The position numbers were made by a program, and so were the translations under genes. The notes beneath the pieces were generated by a model, which had not been told where the DNA came from, did not search any database, and saw only the letters and a program-made list of their open reading frames with translations. A DNA stretch of 64,000 nt from Ctenosaura bakeri (taxonomy: Eukaryota; Chordata; Lepidosauria; Squamata; Iguanidae): contig CAOLHI010002524.1 in assembly GCA_948474755.1 (NCBI GenBank), positions 186,001 to 250,000 of the forward strand, given 5' to 3'. This document shows, in pieces, positions 1-10,714 of this stretch. The number at the start of each line of letters is the position of its first letter. Position 1 is the first letter of the stretch.

Positions 1-1812
1 TTTGCCTTCATTGCCCATGTGATGTAGGTTGACTAGTAATACATGCTTCGCACATGGGGGTACACAGCAGCAGCTAGTGGTTTCCATGTCAATGGACCGG
101 TGAATCACTCTGGATATTAGTCTGAACTTCAAAGGAGCTGTCTGTGGTGCTGAATCCTGTCTCCAAAATAAGGTTTGACATCTTGGATAGCTTTTTAAAG
201 TTTGACTGAAAGCTGGGGTGGATTCACTGCTCCAGTGACGTAAAAGCCACTGGTCACTTATGGTACATTCCCATACTTGGATCTATGTCCTACTTATACT
301 GATAAGGGTGGATAATTAGGAGATGCCCAGCCTGCAGTCCTTGACCTATGCATCTCTCAAAGTTGGAGGGAATTTCACTCCATTTTCTTCTACCACTGGT
401 AAGCTGGCTGTACTGGCAATGATTTGGGAGAAAGATGTTTCCTTGTCTTCTGAGATCTCTGGGAAAACCAAGATCATGGGGGGGGGGATAGGAAAGGCTG
501 TCACCTATCCAAACCCACCAGTGTTCTCTTCATTATCAGTAAGCATTGCTTCAGATCCTCAGATGTTCCGCACACTGTTTGCCAAGGTTTGTGTGCAAGA
601 CTATGCGTTGGTATGCTTGCATATAAAGCTCCTGTTCTCCTGTCTCTCAGCTGACCCCTAATATAGTCCTCAGCCCTAAAGGCTCTGCACAGGACTATAT
701 AGGTTTGCAAGCTTCATCTCTCCTTGCTTGTTCTCTCTGCAACCTGATGTGTGAAATGCATCTTTAGGAGATTATGGTATCATATCTGAAGTGAGAGGAG
801 GGGATATGAAAGATCTGTCTATATTGATCTTTGGAAGGCTTTTCAGAATCAATATTATCAGTGGATGGTTTGGTCACAGAGTGATGTATGAGGACATCTG
901 AACTCACTTTTGGGATCATCACATCAGAAGAAACCTGCAGGAGCAGCCTCTCGCTATACTCAGAGTCCCTGTACTCCTCCAGCATACTGACACAGATTTG
1001 TTTTCATCCGCACATCTCCTTGCTTGTGCATGCCAATGATGTGCTGGTTTCTCATGCTGGCTACTATGTGCTGGTTGGGTAGTTAGCAAATGGCTAAGTG
1101 CAAGTCTGAATTACACTCTCAGACAGGTTGTGTGAACGAGCCTTATGATGAGGTACGCAGTTGTGCAATGTTACAGGGGCAAAATGCTTAGTGCACAGGC
1201 CTTTGGGCCCACCCTTGAGAGTGTTCAGTCATTCAGTATCTGAATAAAGGATTCAGGGCTGGAGAGTAGTGGCAGCGGGGTGTGGTGAAAATAGTCTACA
1301 AAGCAAATAAAGGTTTTCCAAATGCTTTTAATCAGCTGCACTTGAAAAATCAAAGGAAAAGTATTTGGACACTTGAAACTGCACATTGGTTTCCATGTGA
1401 TCCACATTCTCTGGTTCTTGGCGAGACAGTGGACCTTTTGGAGGAGAGATCACATTTGAATGCAGTAGGACTGATATCACAGAAAAAATTCAGAAGGAGG
1501 GAGGAAGGGAGGGAAGAGAGAAAGAAGAAAATAGAAGCCAGCCATGCAAGTGGGGACCTGCTTCAGTAAGCTACTCTAGCAAAGAAGCCAACACTGCAAG
1601 CCACAAAATCCTCAGTTTAAATAGGATCTCAGCCTTATGAAATCATGAGCTAGTCTTAAGAAATGCCTCTCTCTCAGCCCCAGCTTGGATTCCTTTGCAG
1701 CAATGAAAAATGGGAGGAAGAGAGAAGTAGTCCCATCCTCTTTGAGCAAGGCTTCTCCCTGAAGTTGAAAGCTGCACCAGGTGATATACACCTGTTGTCT
1801 CCTTCTTCAGTG
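1..1812. other. Unassigned non-coding DNA
   Basis: I see no gene or firmly recognisable element here. Short open frames occur on both strands with no recognisable domain. Minor landmarks are a run of nine or so G near 478-487 and a purine-only tract (AG-rich, GGAA-like) at about 1492-1532. The stretch probably belongs to the 5' flank or intron of POMGNT2, but nothing in it proves that. Confidence 0.5.
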
Positions 1813-1814
1813 TG

Positions 1815-1997
1815 ATGCCCTTGGGGGAGTTGTAGTCCAACCCACCTGAAGGGTGCCAAGCTTGGGAATGATGGTTTATAGGAAATAGGTGAGAAATGTT
1901 TTGTCCTTCAGTCTACAACTCCCACAGTCTGTTTATCTTTCACCTTGCTTGCTGGGCCTGGTGGGAGTTGTAGGCTAAAACATCTGGAGGGTTGAAG
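1815..1997. repeat. Family C repeat (TTGTAGTCCAAC type), two adjacent pieces
   Basis: This is a dispersed short repeat built around GTTGTAGTCCAAC and its reverse complement. The second piece is a hairpin: GTCTACAACTCCCAC at 1911-1925 pairs with GTGGGAGTTGTAGGC at 1961-1975. The same core recurs near 5893-5960, 16385-16490, 18888-18985, 22085-22195, 29405-29505, 36395-36480, 39965-40065, 47185-47285 and 58255-58360. The inverted-arm form suggests a MITE, but I could not fix its ends or target duplication. Confidence 0.6.
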
Positions 1998-2512
1998 TCT
2001 CTCTATTTTGGCTGAAGTGATATAGGTGGACCAACCTCTACAGGTGTAGAAATACTGAAGCTTTTGTATTACTTAGGAATCTTTGTCAGGGAGAAAGAAG
2101 CTCAATTTCAGCTATTATCAGGAGCAAAATATGTTACTTTCATGCCTTCTTAGGCACAGTGCTTTTGCAAGCAAAAGACATTCCATTCTTCTCCCACTCA
2201 TTTCCATTTTTAAATATTGGTTAAAATATTGGTAGGGCTAAAGTTGTGGAGCTAGAACCTCTGAGCTTGTGGAGTTTGCTCTTTCCCACCACATAATCCC
2301 AGTTAGTTTACACATCTCTTGGGGAGTGGGGTTCTTGTCTGCTTGCCACAAAGGTGTGAGCCCTTATACCTCTTTCCGGTAAAAGGTTGGTAACATGTGG
2401 TCTGTGAGCTACGTGTCCTCCCTCCCAGCTATCTTTTCAGTCCCTGCTGCTGAAATTGGCAACACTGCTATTGCTGCTTTTAGCAGCGAGTCTCCAAAAT
2501 TTAGTAGTGATG

Positions 2513-2797
2513 TACTGTGTTTGCTGGCATATTAGATGCACCAGTGTATAAGACCATTTTCAAAGGGATATTTTTCTCCCCACCCAGGCAAAATGCATAG
2601 GAAAGGGAAGGGGATTAGAAGGAGAGGTTTGCAAGAGCTCCTTTTGTGCCCCCTCCCTTTCCTATGCATTTAGCCCCTATGGAAGTTATCCATATTTGCC
2701 AGTGTATAAGATGCACTGGCGTATAAGAAGCATGCCATTTTCAGAGGGTATTTTTAGGAGGGGAAAGTGCATCTTATACAACGGCAAATACAGTATA
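2513..2797. mobile_element. Family D MITE-like element (GTATAAGACGCAC type)
   Basis: Both ends carry related inverted sequence: TACTGTGTTTGCTGGC on the left and GGCAAATACAGTA on the right. Inside, GTATAAGATGCAC-like motifs repeat near both ends. A second copy sits at 27208-27376. It looks like a non-autonomous DNA transposon; no transposase frame is present. The superfamily is not established. Confidence 0.6.
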
Positions 2798-2904
2798 TAC
2801 AAACGTTCTTCCCTTCAGATATAATAGGTCATTTTTATAGCTGTTTTCTGGACAATGTCAGCCAGAGTGGCTAAATGTACAGATACTGAACCAGCTGACT
2901 GAAT

Positions 2905-3667
2905 AATGGCTCCTCCTCTTTTGTGAGGGTTTGGGGTGCAAAACCTCGTGAAACTGGAAAAACTGTGAATAACTCACCCTGGAGCTCCCCCTCCCATTCC
3001 TTTCCAGGGCTCCCCACTTCCTGTTCCCATGCAAAACAGAAGGGAAAGGGTATGGGGGAGCCTCACACGAGCCTTCCTTTTGCTCTCTGGAGCTCCCCCT
3101 GGCCGTTCCCATGGAAAATGGAAGGGAATGGAGGTGCGGCAAGGCTTGTGCGAGCCTCCCTTTTCCCCTCTGGATCTCCCCCTCCCATTCCTATGCATTT
3201 TGCCCTCGTGTGGAGAACTCATACTGAGACAAAGTGGAAGGGAAAGGGGATGCCTTGCGCAAGTTCTCCACATCAGGGCAGAATGCATAGGAATGGCAGG
3301 GGGAGCTCTGAGGAGAAAGGTGCAAGACTTTCCCCACCCCCTCATTCCCTTCTGTTTTGCATGGGAATGGGAAAGGGGAAGCTCCAGAGGGGGAAATGAA
3401 GGCTCATGCAAGGCTTCTTCCACCCCGCTTCTCTTCTGTTTTGGATGGGAACAGGAAGGAGGGAGCTGTGGAGGGGGAAAGGAAGTCTCATGCAATACTT
3501 CCCTCACCCCCACATTCCCTTCTGTTTTGCCTTGGTGCAAGTTCTCTGCACCAAGGCAAAATGCATGGGAATGGGAGGAGAAGAATTGGCGGTGGGGGGA
3601 GGCACACGCATTTGCAAATAATCAAATTTGTGAAGGTCAAACCCACAAATGTGGAGGAGGGGTACTG
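2905..3667. mobile_element. Family A Tigger-like MITE with internal GC-rich arrays
   Basis: The right end reads into ACTG followed by TA, and the left end carries the family's ...GTGAAACTGGAAAAACTGTGAATAA stretch (2949-2970 region), as in the other copies at 8429, 10207, 13536, 17751, 29754 and 37028. The interior (about 2980-3550) is GC-rich and made of repeats of roughly 80-85 bp containing TTCCCTTCTGTTTTGC. Units on the left (near 3032 and 3111) are in the opposite orientation to those on the right (near 3344, 3428, 3514). Long open frames here on both strands come from composition and are not genes. The left boundary is approximate. Confidence 0.65.
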
Positions 3668-3850
3668 TATATCAGCTTACACTTAGATCTCCTCTAGGCT
3701 TGTTAAGGGAAGCTGAACCCATGATAATCTATCCGTAGCAAGAACTTTTGTGTCTAGTTGAAAAAAATGTTAAGTTCAGCCTGCTTGTCCAAAGTAGTCA
3801 GAAAGATAAAAGGCATTATTAATGAGTTCATCAGCTGTTATTCTCAAATT

Positions 3851-4087
3851 CTGGTTGTGGTTGTTGTTATGGTGGTGTGTTTACAAGTTGAATTCAACTT
3901 GTGGCAACATTATCAGAGGATTTTCTTCACAAGATTTCTTCAGAGGAGGTTTTGCCATTGCCAGGCTCTTGAGACTGAGAGAGTATGGTTTGTCTGGAGT
4001 CAGTCAGTGGGTTTTTGTGGCTGAATAGGAATTTGAACCCAGTATCCCAGACTCTAGTCCAGCAATCAGAACACTACTTTATGCTGG
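3851..4087 (-). mobile_element. tRNA-derived SINE, minus strand
   Basis: Read on the minus strand, it begins with a tRNA-like head ending in a B-box-like GGTTCAAATTCC, continues with a body that includes GCCACAAAAACCCACTG and GGCAATGGCAAAACCTCCTCTGA, and ends in an AACAACAACC-type tail at 3851-3870 on the plus strand. The same family occurs at 8088, 14090, 27761, 30340 and 52175. Confidence 0.7.
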
Positions 4088-4214
4088 ATCAGTTCTCAAA
4101 CACTTAGTCTGAAGTTAAGTCACATTAGGACTTGCATTTTACAAATGCAGAACGGTCTTCTGGGCAGCAGAGATAGGGAATCTTTGGCCTTTCGTAGTAC
4201 ATTACTGTTGGCCA

Positions 4215-5640
4215 TGCTAATTCCTCCTAGAATTTCAGTGAAATTCAATGAAAAGGATGCAAATTCCAGTCAGAGAGGATTTGGCCTTCCAGATCTTCTT
4301 ACATACCATCAGGCATATCTGCTTATCTTATACTGACTTTTGGACATATCCACTTAAAATAAGTAATCCACCACTGTCTTCCTGGAGTCTCCATTTCTGG
4401 TACCATTATTCAAATAGACAGTACTTGATTCTCATTTTATAAAAAGGACAGTGTTTTGCCAACAATTTCAGCAGTCAGAACTGTGTGGTAAATATTGTCT
4501 CATCAGTTGGAGATATGCTCATGCCTAATTGATTTTATAGGGAAATCCAGATTTGAAAATTGATAAGGAGCCATTTTTATGGTAGATAAGGCTGACAACG
4601 GGATTTTTACCTTAAATCAAATATTTGATGTTGATGATGAGTTTTTGCCTTTTTCAGTTTTTCAAAAGCAATTTAAACTACCTTTAGAAGCTAAATGACA
4701 AAATCTACAATATTTGTTACAATCCAGATTTGGTCCTGCAGCTTGATATGCATCCAGTGTTCTCTTAATATTCGAAGCATTAATTGAGGCCAACCAGGTA
4801 TTCAAACCAACAATTTGTATATATAAATTTCTGTTATCTATGAATAAATATGACATGTGAGGTATACAGCAAGAATGGAATGGCAAATTGGAATATCCCA
4901 TGTTAACTAATCACTACATCTTACACAGCAGAAATTGTTCTTTTGCATGTATTGGTTGCAACAATGTCTATTCCAGAAAGGGCTTTCTGAATTGTTGGAG
5001 GCGTAATACTCTTAATGCTTCCTCAACACATATGTTTTAAAGTTGTCCCATAGTAGCTACATTTTGACAGGAAGTACAGTTGGCCCACTATATCTGTAGA
5101 TTATGTATCCGCAGATTCAACCAATCACGGCTTAAAAATATTTTTTTAAAAATCCAAAAAGCAAACATTGATTTTTCCATTTTATATAAAGGACAGCATT
5201 CTGTTACACCATTGTACATAATGGGACTTGCATATCCACAAATTTTGGTATTCATGGGTGGCCCTGGAACCAGACCCTAGGGGATTCCAAGGGCCCATTG
5301 TAATCATACAAGTTTGGTTTGGAGAAGTTCGTTGATATTCAGGGACATGCATGTTCTTTTGAATTATTTATTTCTAAGAAATTAACGAATCTCCAACGGA
5401 AGTGGATTTTTCACACCCTTTTGATTGTTAAAAGATTGATACTTCATTACTGGAAAGATCATTTTTCTTCCACTGTGATTCAGTAGATAGAAGATTTAAT
5501 AACACTTGGAACATTTGAAAGAATGATGTGTAGACAACATTTACAAATGGACTTATATTTGGACATATTGTCAGCTTTTATAGAAATTTATGACTCATGT
5601 TACTTTTTCTCTTTTTATATTTTTATCTTATGCTTTTGTT
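4215..5640 (+). pseudogene. L1-type LINE ORF2 remnant, interrupted
   Basis: Conceptual translation gives disconnected patches typical of the region after the reverse transcriptase of L1 ORF2: a GFGLPDLLTYHQAYLL-like block near 4268-4320 and, after the MITE at 5077-5300, a WIFHTLLIVKRLILHYWKD-like block near 5407-5465. Stops and frameshifts break it throughout, so it is dead. The 5' limit is approximate. It is an old copy, because a DNA transposon has since inserted into it. Confidence 0.6.
5077..5300. mobile_element. Tigger/pogo-like MITE (MER2-like), TA target duplication
   Basis: The element starts CAGTTGGCCC (5077-5086) and ends GGGCCCATTG (5291-5300), near-perfect inverted ends, with TA on each side (5075-5076 and 5301-5302). 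Inside are ATCCGCAGATTCAACCAAT and a matching end ACCAGACCCTAGGGGATTCC, which resemble mammalian MER2/Tigger non-autonomous elements. It lies within the L1 remnant around it. No transposase frame is present. Confidence 0.75.
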
Positions 5641-5712
5641 ATACTGGAACATTACAGTGCACTCTATTCTGGTGTGACCTCCACACACACAAATGAGAGG
5701 TCACATGAAACA

Positions 5713-5805
5713 GTCACATCCCATTATAGTCAATGGATGTGATGGGTGTCTGTCTGCACTGCAGTGGGGAACACATTGCATCCATTGACTCCAATGGGAT
5801 GCGAT
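5713..5805. repeat. Hairpin repeat with 32-nt arms
   Basis: The stretch 5713-5744 is nearly the reverse complement of 5774-5805; both arms contain the core CAATGGATG / CATCCATTG. The loop is about 29 nt. This is probably a small palindromic MITE or the end of one, family unknown. Confidence 0.55.
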
Positions 5806-6419
5806 ACACATTTTTATACAGCAGGTGAATTGTCTTGTAATGTAACTGAAATCTCTTTTGAATGTAATTTTTTTAAAAAAAATAAAATACACTGGGCCAT
5901 GCTGGCTGGGGTTGATGGGGACTGAAGGCCAAAGGTTCCCCAGCCCTGCCTGGTATTTGGCATTATGAGCAGTTGCAGTGGCAGGATCCTAGGCTTGCTT
6001 TTATGTGTGCCACGTGTGAACATTTTCTTCTTCTGATTCACAGCAGTGGGTTGTCTCCGTATAGGAGATGTTGCTGCTTGAGTTGACTGATAGTCAATGG
6101 GCTGCTGCTTTGTCTTTTGCAAGCTTAATTCTGCCCAGGAAGACTGCTCCAAGGTACTCAGCTGGGAGGCATTTTCCCAATACAAATGACTCCTTTGAAG
6201 AGGTATTAAGCATCACTTCCAGTAGGCTAAATGACAGATGTTAAAATTATTTTATTGATCTTTCTTTCTTTCTTTTTTTACCAGTCAAGGTTGGAAAATT
6301 ACAGACTATAAAGAGGGAAAACCCTGATGAAAGATGTAGAAAGTCATATTGAATAATGTTGTGATAAAATGATAAATTCAGTTTTTATATTTGTATTTTT
6401 TATTGCTTACTGTCCTTAG
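5806..6419. other. Unassigned DNA with a family C fragment
   Basis: No gene seen. About 5893-5960 contains GGCCATGCTGGCTGGGG and a nearby CCCAGCCCTGCC, which fits a family C fragment. The remaining AT-rich sequence is unassigned. Confidence 0.4.
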
Positions 6420-6660
6420 GATAAAGCCATTGGTCAGTGGTAGAGTAGCTGCTTTATATGCAAAAGATCCAGGTATAGTTCCAAGTGTTTCTAAGAACAT
6501 CGGAAACTTCTGTATACCAAGTTAGCCCATTGGTCCACCTGGTCCAGTATAGTCAACTCTGGCTGACAGGAGTCTTCCAAGATTTCTGTCAGGATTCTTC
6601 CCTAATCCTACCTGGATATCCCTGATATTCCTTGGTAGTCTCCAGTTTCAGGCAGGTTCC
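6420..6660. repeat. Composite SINE-like repeat
   Basis: The left part (about 6428-6482) resembles a tRNA-like head with GGTCAGTGGTAGAG followed by a degenerate B box. The right part (about 6495-6640) contains TATACCAAGTTAGCCCATTGG and CCTACCTGGATATCCC. I recognise this pair from squamate interspersed repeats, but the family is not certain. Confidence 0.45.
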
Positions 6661-8087
6661 TATGCTTCTTATTGATATAGATCACTGATGCTGCTAGTGG
6701 CTCTGATTTTCCATGCTGGCTACAGATTGTTGAAGTCATGTTTCTTGTGATGCAACCAAGCGCTAAGAAGGGTTATCCTTCTAGACCATTCCTGAAGAAC
6801 TCGGGTGTGGCTCACTTCTGCTGCTTTTTGTTTATCAGATCTCTGGTGGCTTTGCATTATGGAGAAAGAGACCATAGCTTAGAGCATGAGTGTGCAACTG
6901 CATGGGGGAGGAGGGGACAGTTTTCAAGCACACCCTAAACTGCCCCACTGGAGACCAAGCCTGCTCATCTGGATCTAAAATTATATCCTTTTTCTTGGCT
7001 GATACACAACAGGGGGGAAAGAAACATGGGGATTCTGGATAGCTGGGAGAGTGTTTTCACTTGTGTGTGTGTGGTTTGAAAAATCATGCCAAAAAATTAA
7101 ATTGGGATGGGGGATTTGGGCCCACAAAAGTGAGGTTTGGGAGAACTTGTGGTCTAGAGTGCTAATTTTCCTCACCCTAGCCTCCAGCCAGAATGCATGT
7201 GGTCCTTGCTACAATCCTTGGCATCTCTGGGTAGAGTTGACAAAGGCCCATGGGGAGATGCTCCTGTTTTCCCATCCTGGTGCACAGATGTTTGACCTAG
7301 AGATGTATAGTCCAACACAACTGGAAGGTATCAGGTTGGGGGATGATGGTGTAAACCAGGATTGTGAAACTTTTTTGGCTACCTAGATACTTCACAGTTG
7401 ACTAGCTAGCATGGCCAACATTGAGGGATTGTCAGAGTTGTGGCCCCAAATAGCTTAAGGGCCCAATGTTTCACTGTCTTGCTGTGTGCAGTGTTGAGCT
7501 AAGACAGAATCCTGTGTTCCTCATGGCGTATTGTATCTCCTGAATGTAAACCTTCTCCTGGATGCTTTGTACAGAATGAGTGACTATGGCTGGAAAGAAA
7601 ATAACTAACATGGTCAAAAATTTTTGAGCGACTGGGTTTGTGACTGACATGTTTGATTTCAGGATCTTTATTTGCTGTGGAGTGCTAAGTCAGAGTGCAG
7701 GCTGTTTTAGTTACTTGTGTTTAGTGTGTGAGCTCAATGAAGAAGAAAACTAATACATTAAACTAGAACCCACCAGTTTACCTGTATCAAATTCTACTTT
7801 TGGAAGGATTCCCAAATTCAGTATGGGCCTACTTGTATGTTTACTCTTAGTAAGGCAGTGCTTCCTTGTCTTCTTCATCTGCCTGTATTTTCAGGTTTCA
7901 CTTCTTCTGCCTACATCTGGAGATTTCTTTTTTTCTCTCTGCCTGCTTCATATTGTCCTGATATTTCCAGTAAGGTGGCTACTCCTTTCACTTGGTAGCA
8001 ATAACTCGTTATTTCTGGTAGCAGTATCTCCTGTGTCGGCCATGCTTTTTGTTGTCTCTGAAGAAAACCTTTTTTCTCTGGAGTGGA
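6661..8087. other. Unassigned non-coding DNA
   Basis: No gene seen. Two weak family C-like patches lie near 7158-7200 and 7295-7350 (CCAACACAACTGGAAGG). The longest open frame (111 codons near 7051-7386) runs across these repeats and has no recognisable domain. Confidence 0.4.
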
Positions 8088-8278
8088 GAGCCAGTATGGT
8101 GTAGCAGCAGGAGTGTTGGACTGGGATTTGAGAGATCCTGGTTTGGTCCTTGCTCAGCCATAAAGTTGAGCGTTATCTTCGGCCAGCATTTTGTCAGTGT
8201 TTTTGTGAGGATTCAGTTGGGAGAAAGAGAGCCATGCACTTAACTTCATTGAGGTAAAGTTGAGATTCAGACGTAACA
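8088..8278 (+). mobile_element. tRNA-derived SINE, plus strand
   Basis: It begins GAGCCAGTATGGTGTAG, followed by GTGTTGGACTGGGATTTGAG, a degraded B box and CTCAGCCATAAAG, the usual order for the MIR-like/tRNA SINE family seen at 3851 and 52175. The 3' part is diverged and the end approximate. Confidence 0.65.
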
Positions 8279-8428
8279 AATTAATATATATGTGAGAGAG
8301 CATCCTTCCCATTTGCCTGTCCAAAACGACATGGCCACTAATGTAAAATATTCAAGATTTCTCATCTTTGGGCTGAAACATGGCATTTCTGAGCAATGTT
8401 CAGGATTTCCCATCTGTAGACTGGAGTA

Positions 8429-9574
8429 TAGGCATCCCTCAACATTGGCAGGTTTGACTTCACCAGTTTATTTGCCGATTATTTTTTTCCACCCCTGATT
8501 CCCTTGAGCATGCACTCCCAGATGAGGACAGGGGAGCGCTAAGAGGGAAGGTGCATACATGTATTCTCTTGCTCACTCGTGTGGATGTAGGGAAGAGGAT
8601 CATAGAATCATAGAATCATAGAATCATAGAAATGTAGAGTTGGAAGAGACCACACAGGCCATCCAGTCCAACCCCCTGCCATGCAGGAACACCCTCAAAT
8701 CAATCCCGACAGATGGCCATCAAGCCTCTGCTTAAAAACCTCCAAGGAAGGAGACTCCACTACACTCCGAGGCAGCAGATTCCATTGCCAGACAGCCCTG
8801 ACTGTCAGGAAGTTCTTCCTGAGGTTCAGGTGGAATCTTCTTTCCTGCAGCTTGAATCCATTGCTCCTTGTCCTGGTCTCTGGAGCAGCAGAAAACAAGG
8901 CCCCTCCTTCCTCTACGTGGCATCCCTTCAAATATTTAAATATGGCTATCATGTCCCCTCTTAACCTCCTCTTCTGCAGACTAAACATACCCAGCTCTCT
9001 AAGTCTATCCTCATAGGGCATGGCTTCCAGGCCTCTCACCGTTTTGGTCGCCCTCCTCTGGACTTGCTCCAGCTTGCCAATATCCTTCTTGAATTGGGGT
9101 GCCCAGAGCTGGACACAGTATTCAAGATGGGGTCTAACCAAAGCAGAGTAGAGTGGTACCAGTACCTCCCTCGATCTAGACACCATACTCCTATTGATGC
9201 AGCTGAAAATTGCATTGGCTTTCTTGGCTGCCGCATCACACTGCTGACTCATGTTCAGCTTGTGGTCTATGAAGACTCCTAGATCTCTTTCACACGTACT
9301 GCTATCCAGCCACGTGTCCCCCATCCTATATTTCTGTATTCCATTTTTTCTACCTAAGTGTAGGACCTTACATTTCTCTCTGTTGAATTTCATTTTGTTC
9401 GCCCTGGCCCAGCTCTCCAAGGCGACAAGGATGGGACAAGAGAGTGGCGGGGGAGAGTGTGCATGCATACATTCCCTCACTCATTCGCTCAGGTGGGAGG
9501 GGGAAGATATACACAATTTTCCATTTTCGTGGGGATCCTGCACCCCTAACCTACATGAAAGTGCAGGGCTGACC
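8429..9574. mobile_element. Family A Tigger-like MITE split by a CR1 insertion
   Basis: The left part (8429-8599) starts with a CATCCCTCAACATTGG-type family A end. The right part (9425-9574) ends with TTTTCGTGGGGATCCTGC and GGGCTGACCA before TA. The CR1 at 8600-9424 lies between them. The interior has related blocks of about 80 bp at 8521-8599 and 9428-9507, probably two units of the family's internal array. Ends are degraded. Confidence 0.55.
8600..9424 (-). mobile_element. CR1 LINE, 5'-truncated, minus strand
   Basis: Read on the minus strand this is the end of the CR1 ORF2 and its short 3' UTR. An open frame of more than 230 codons (9424 down to about 8698) shows the reverse-transcriptase tail: LESWARANKMKFNREKC, then VLVPLYSALVRPHLEYC, MFSLQKRRLRGDMIA and [20 protein letters not shown]. 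The 3' end at 8600-8632 is the ATTCTATG microsatellite typical of CR1. The frame has no stop, so the copy is fairly young. The open frame runs past the CR1 start into the host MITE, so its upstream codons are not CR1. Confidence 0.9.
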
Positions 9575-10206
9575 ATATTAGCGTTTATTACTGTTTTATA
9601 TGGTGATATGCAAGCTTGCTTGTTTCTAGGCATGGGAGGAGTCCCTCTCTTTCTCTCTGTTATGTTAATCTACAGACATAATCGCATTGTGCTATAAAAA
9701 TATTTTGACTCACCTTTTCCAAAGATCCTCACAAATGTCTTCCTACCCCCTCCCCTTCTCATCTGGGTAATAGTTCAGCTGTGGAATAGATTGTTGGTGA
9801 CAGCTGAACTCATCTTAACCCAGGCAAAAATGCATAGCAGTTCTTCAGCTTTTAATACTACAGTTCATTGGAAGCTGTTGAGTTACATCTTTGTAATAAA
9901 AGTTGGAGTTACTTGTTTCTGCATGATAAAACTATTTTCTGTATTGATGTTAAAAGCTTGCCTGCTTAAGAGTTATGGCTTTGTTGTGTCTTTTAAACCC
10001 TTAAATCACCACAGTGTCATTGCTATTTTGATTGGGGAAAATGGAAGCATTTTTAAGTCCAGTTGTCTTAAAAAGGGAAAGTTAAAATGTTTACATTTCT
10101 CCCATTAAAAGCAAGAGGTTGTATCTAGAATAAATCTTTTTCCTTTGAAATCATCCAAAAGATAAATCGTGATTAAACATTTTCACTGATTTTAGCAGTA
10201 CAGTGT
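9575..10206. other. Unassigned non-coding DNA
   Basis: No gene or clear element. AT-rich, with a 105-codon open frame (9791-10108) that has no recognisable domain and no coding-like composition. Confidence 0.4.
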
Positions 10207-10712
10207 AGTTGTGCCTCTATATTCACTAGGGTTCGGGGCGCAGGACCCCCACAAAAATGAAAAAAATCACAGATATCAAGTGTGTATGTGTCTGTGGGAA
10301 GGGGGCTGAAGCATTGTGGGGATAATGGGCATCCATTGCCCAAACCAGGCCAGGGAAAGGAGAGGGAAGGGGAGTGGGTCAACATGGTGGCCGTATAATT
10401 CTTCTTTCTCAACCATCTCTTTCCTTGGATGTGGGGTGACCCTCTTGTCGCTGTTGTGGGGGGGCATTGGGAGAGGATTTGTGGTGCTGAGAATTTGGGC
10501 TGTGAGCTGTCTTTAGCTGGCCAGACAGTGACTGGTGGAGGAGGGGAGTGATCAGAGGTGGGTTTTTAAAGGGCTGTACAGCCCTGATCAGAGCTGTCGA
10601 GAGGGAAGCTTTCACTGGAAAATAAGTGCCTGAGGGTTGGGGGAGGAGTTGAAGAAACTTATAAAGAATCAGATCCATGAAAGTCAACCTCACAAATATG
10701 GAGGCCCAACTG
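10207..10712. mobile_element. Family A Tigger-like MITE
   Basis: The left end carries GGGTTCGGGGCGCAGGACCC and CACAGATATCAAG. The right end reads CACAAATATGGAGGCCCAACTG followed by TA (10713-10714). The interior is GC-rich with GGAAAGGAGAGGGAAGGGG-type runs, as in the copies at 2905 and 37028. The left boundary is approximate. Confidence 0.65.
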
Positions 10713-10714
10713 TA

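Noticed and set aside
2974..3697. Long open frames on both strands (up to 222 codons)
   Set aside because: They lie in the GC-rich tandem units of a MITE, overlap on both strands, and recur with the units; this is composition, not a gene.
8600..9480. 261-codon minus-strand frame as a host gene
   Set aside because: The protein is the CR1 reverse-transcriptase tail and ends in the CR1 3' microsatellite. The first codons come from the neighbouring MITE.
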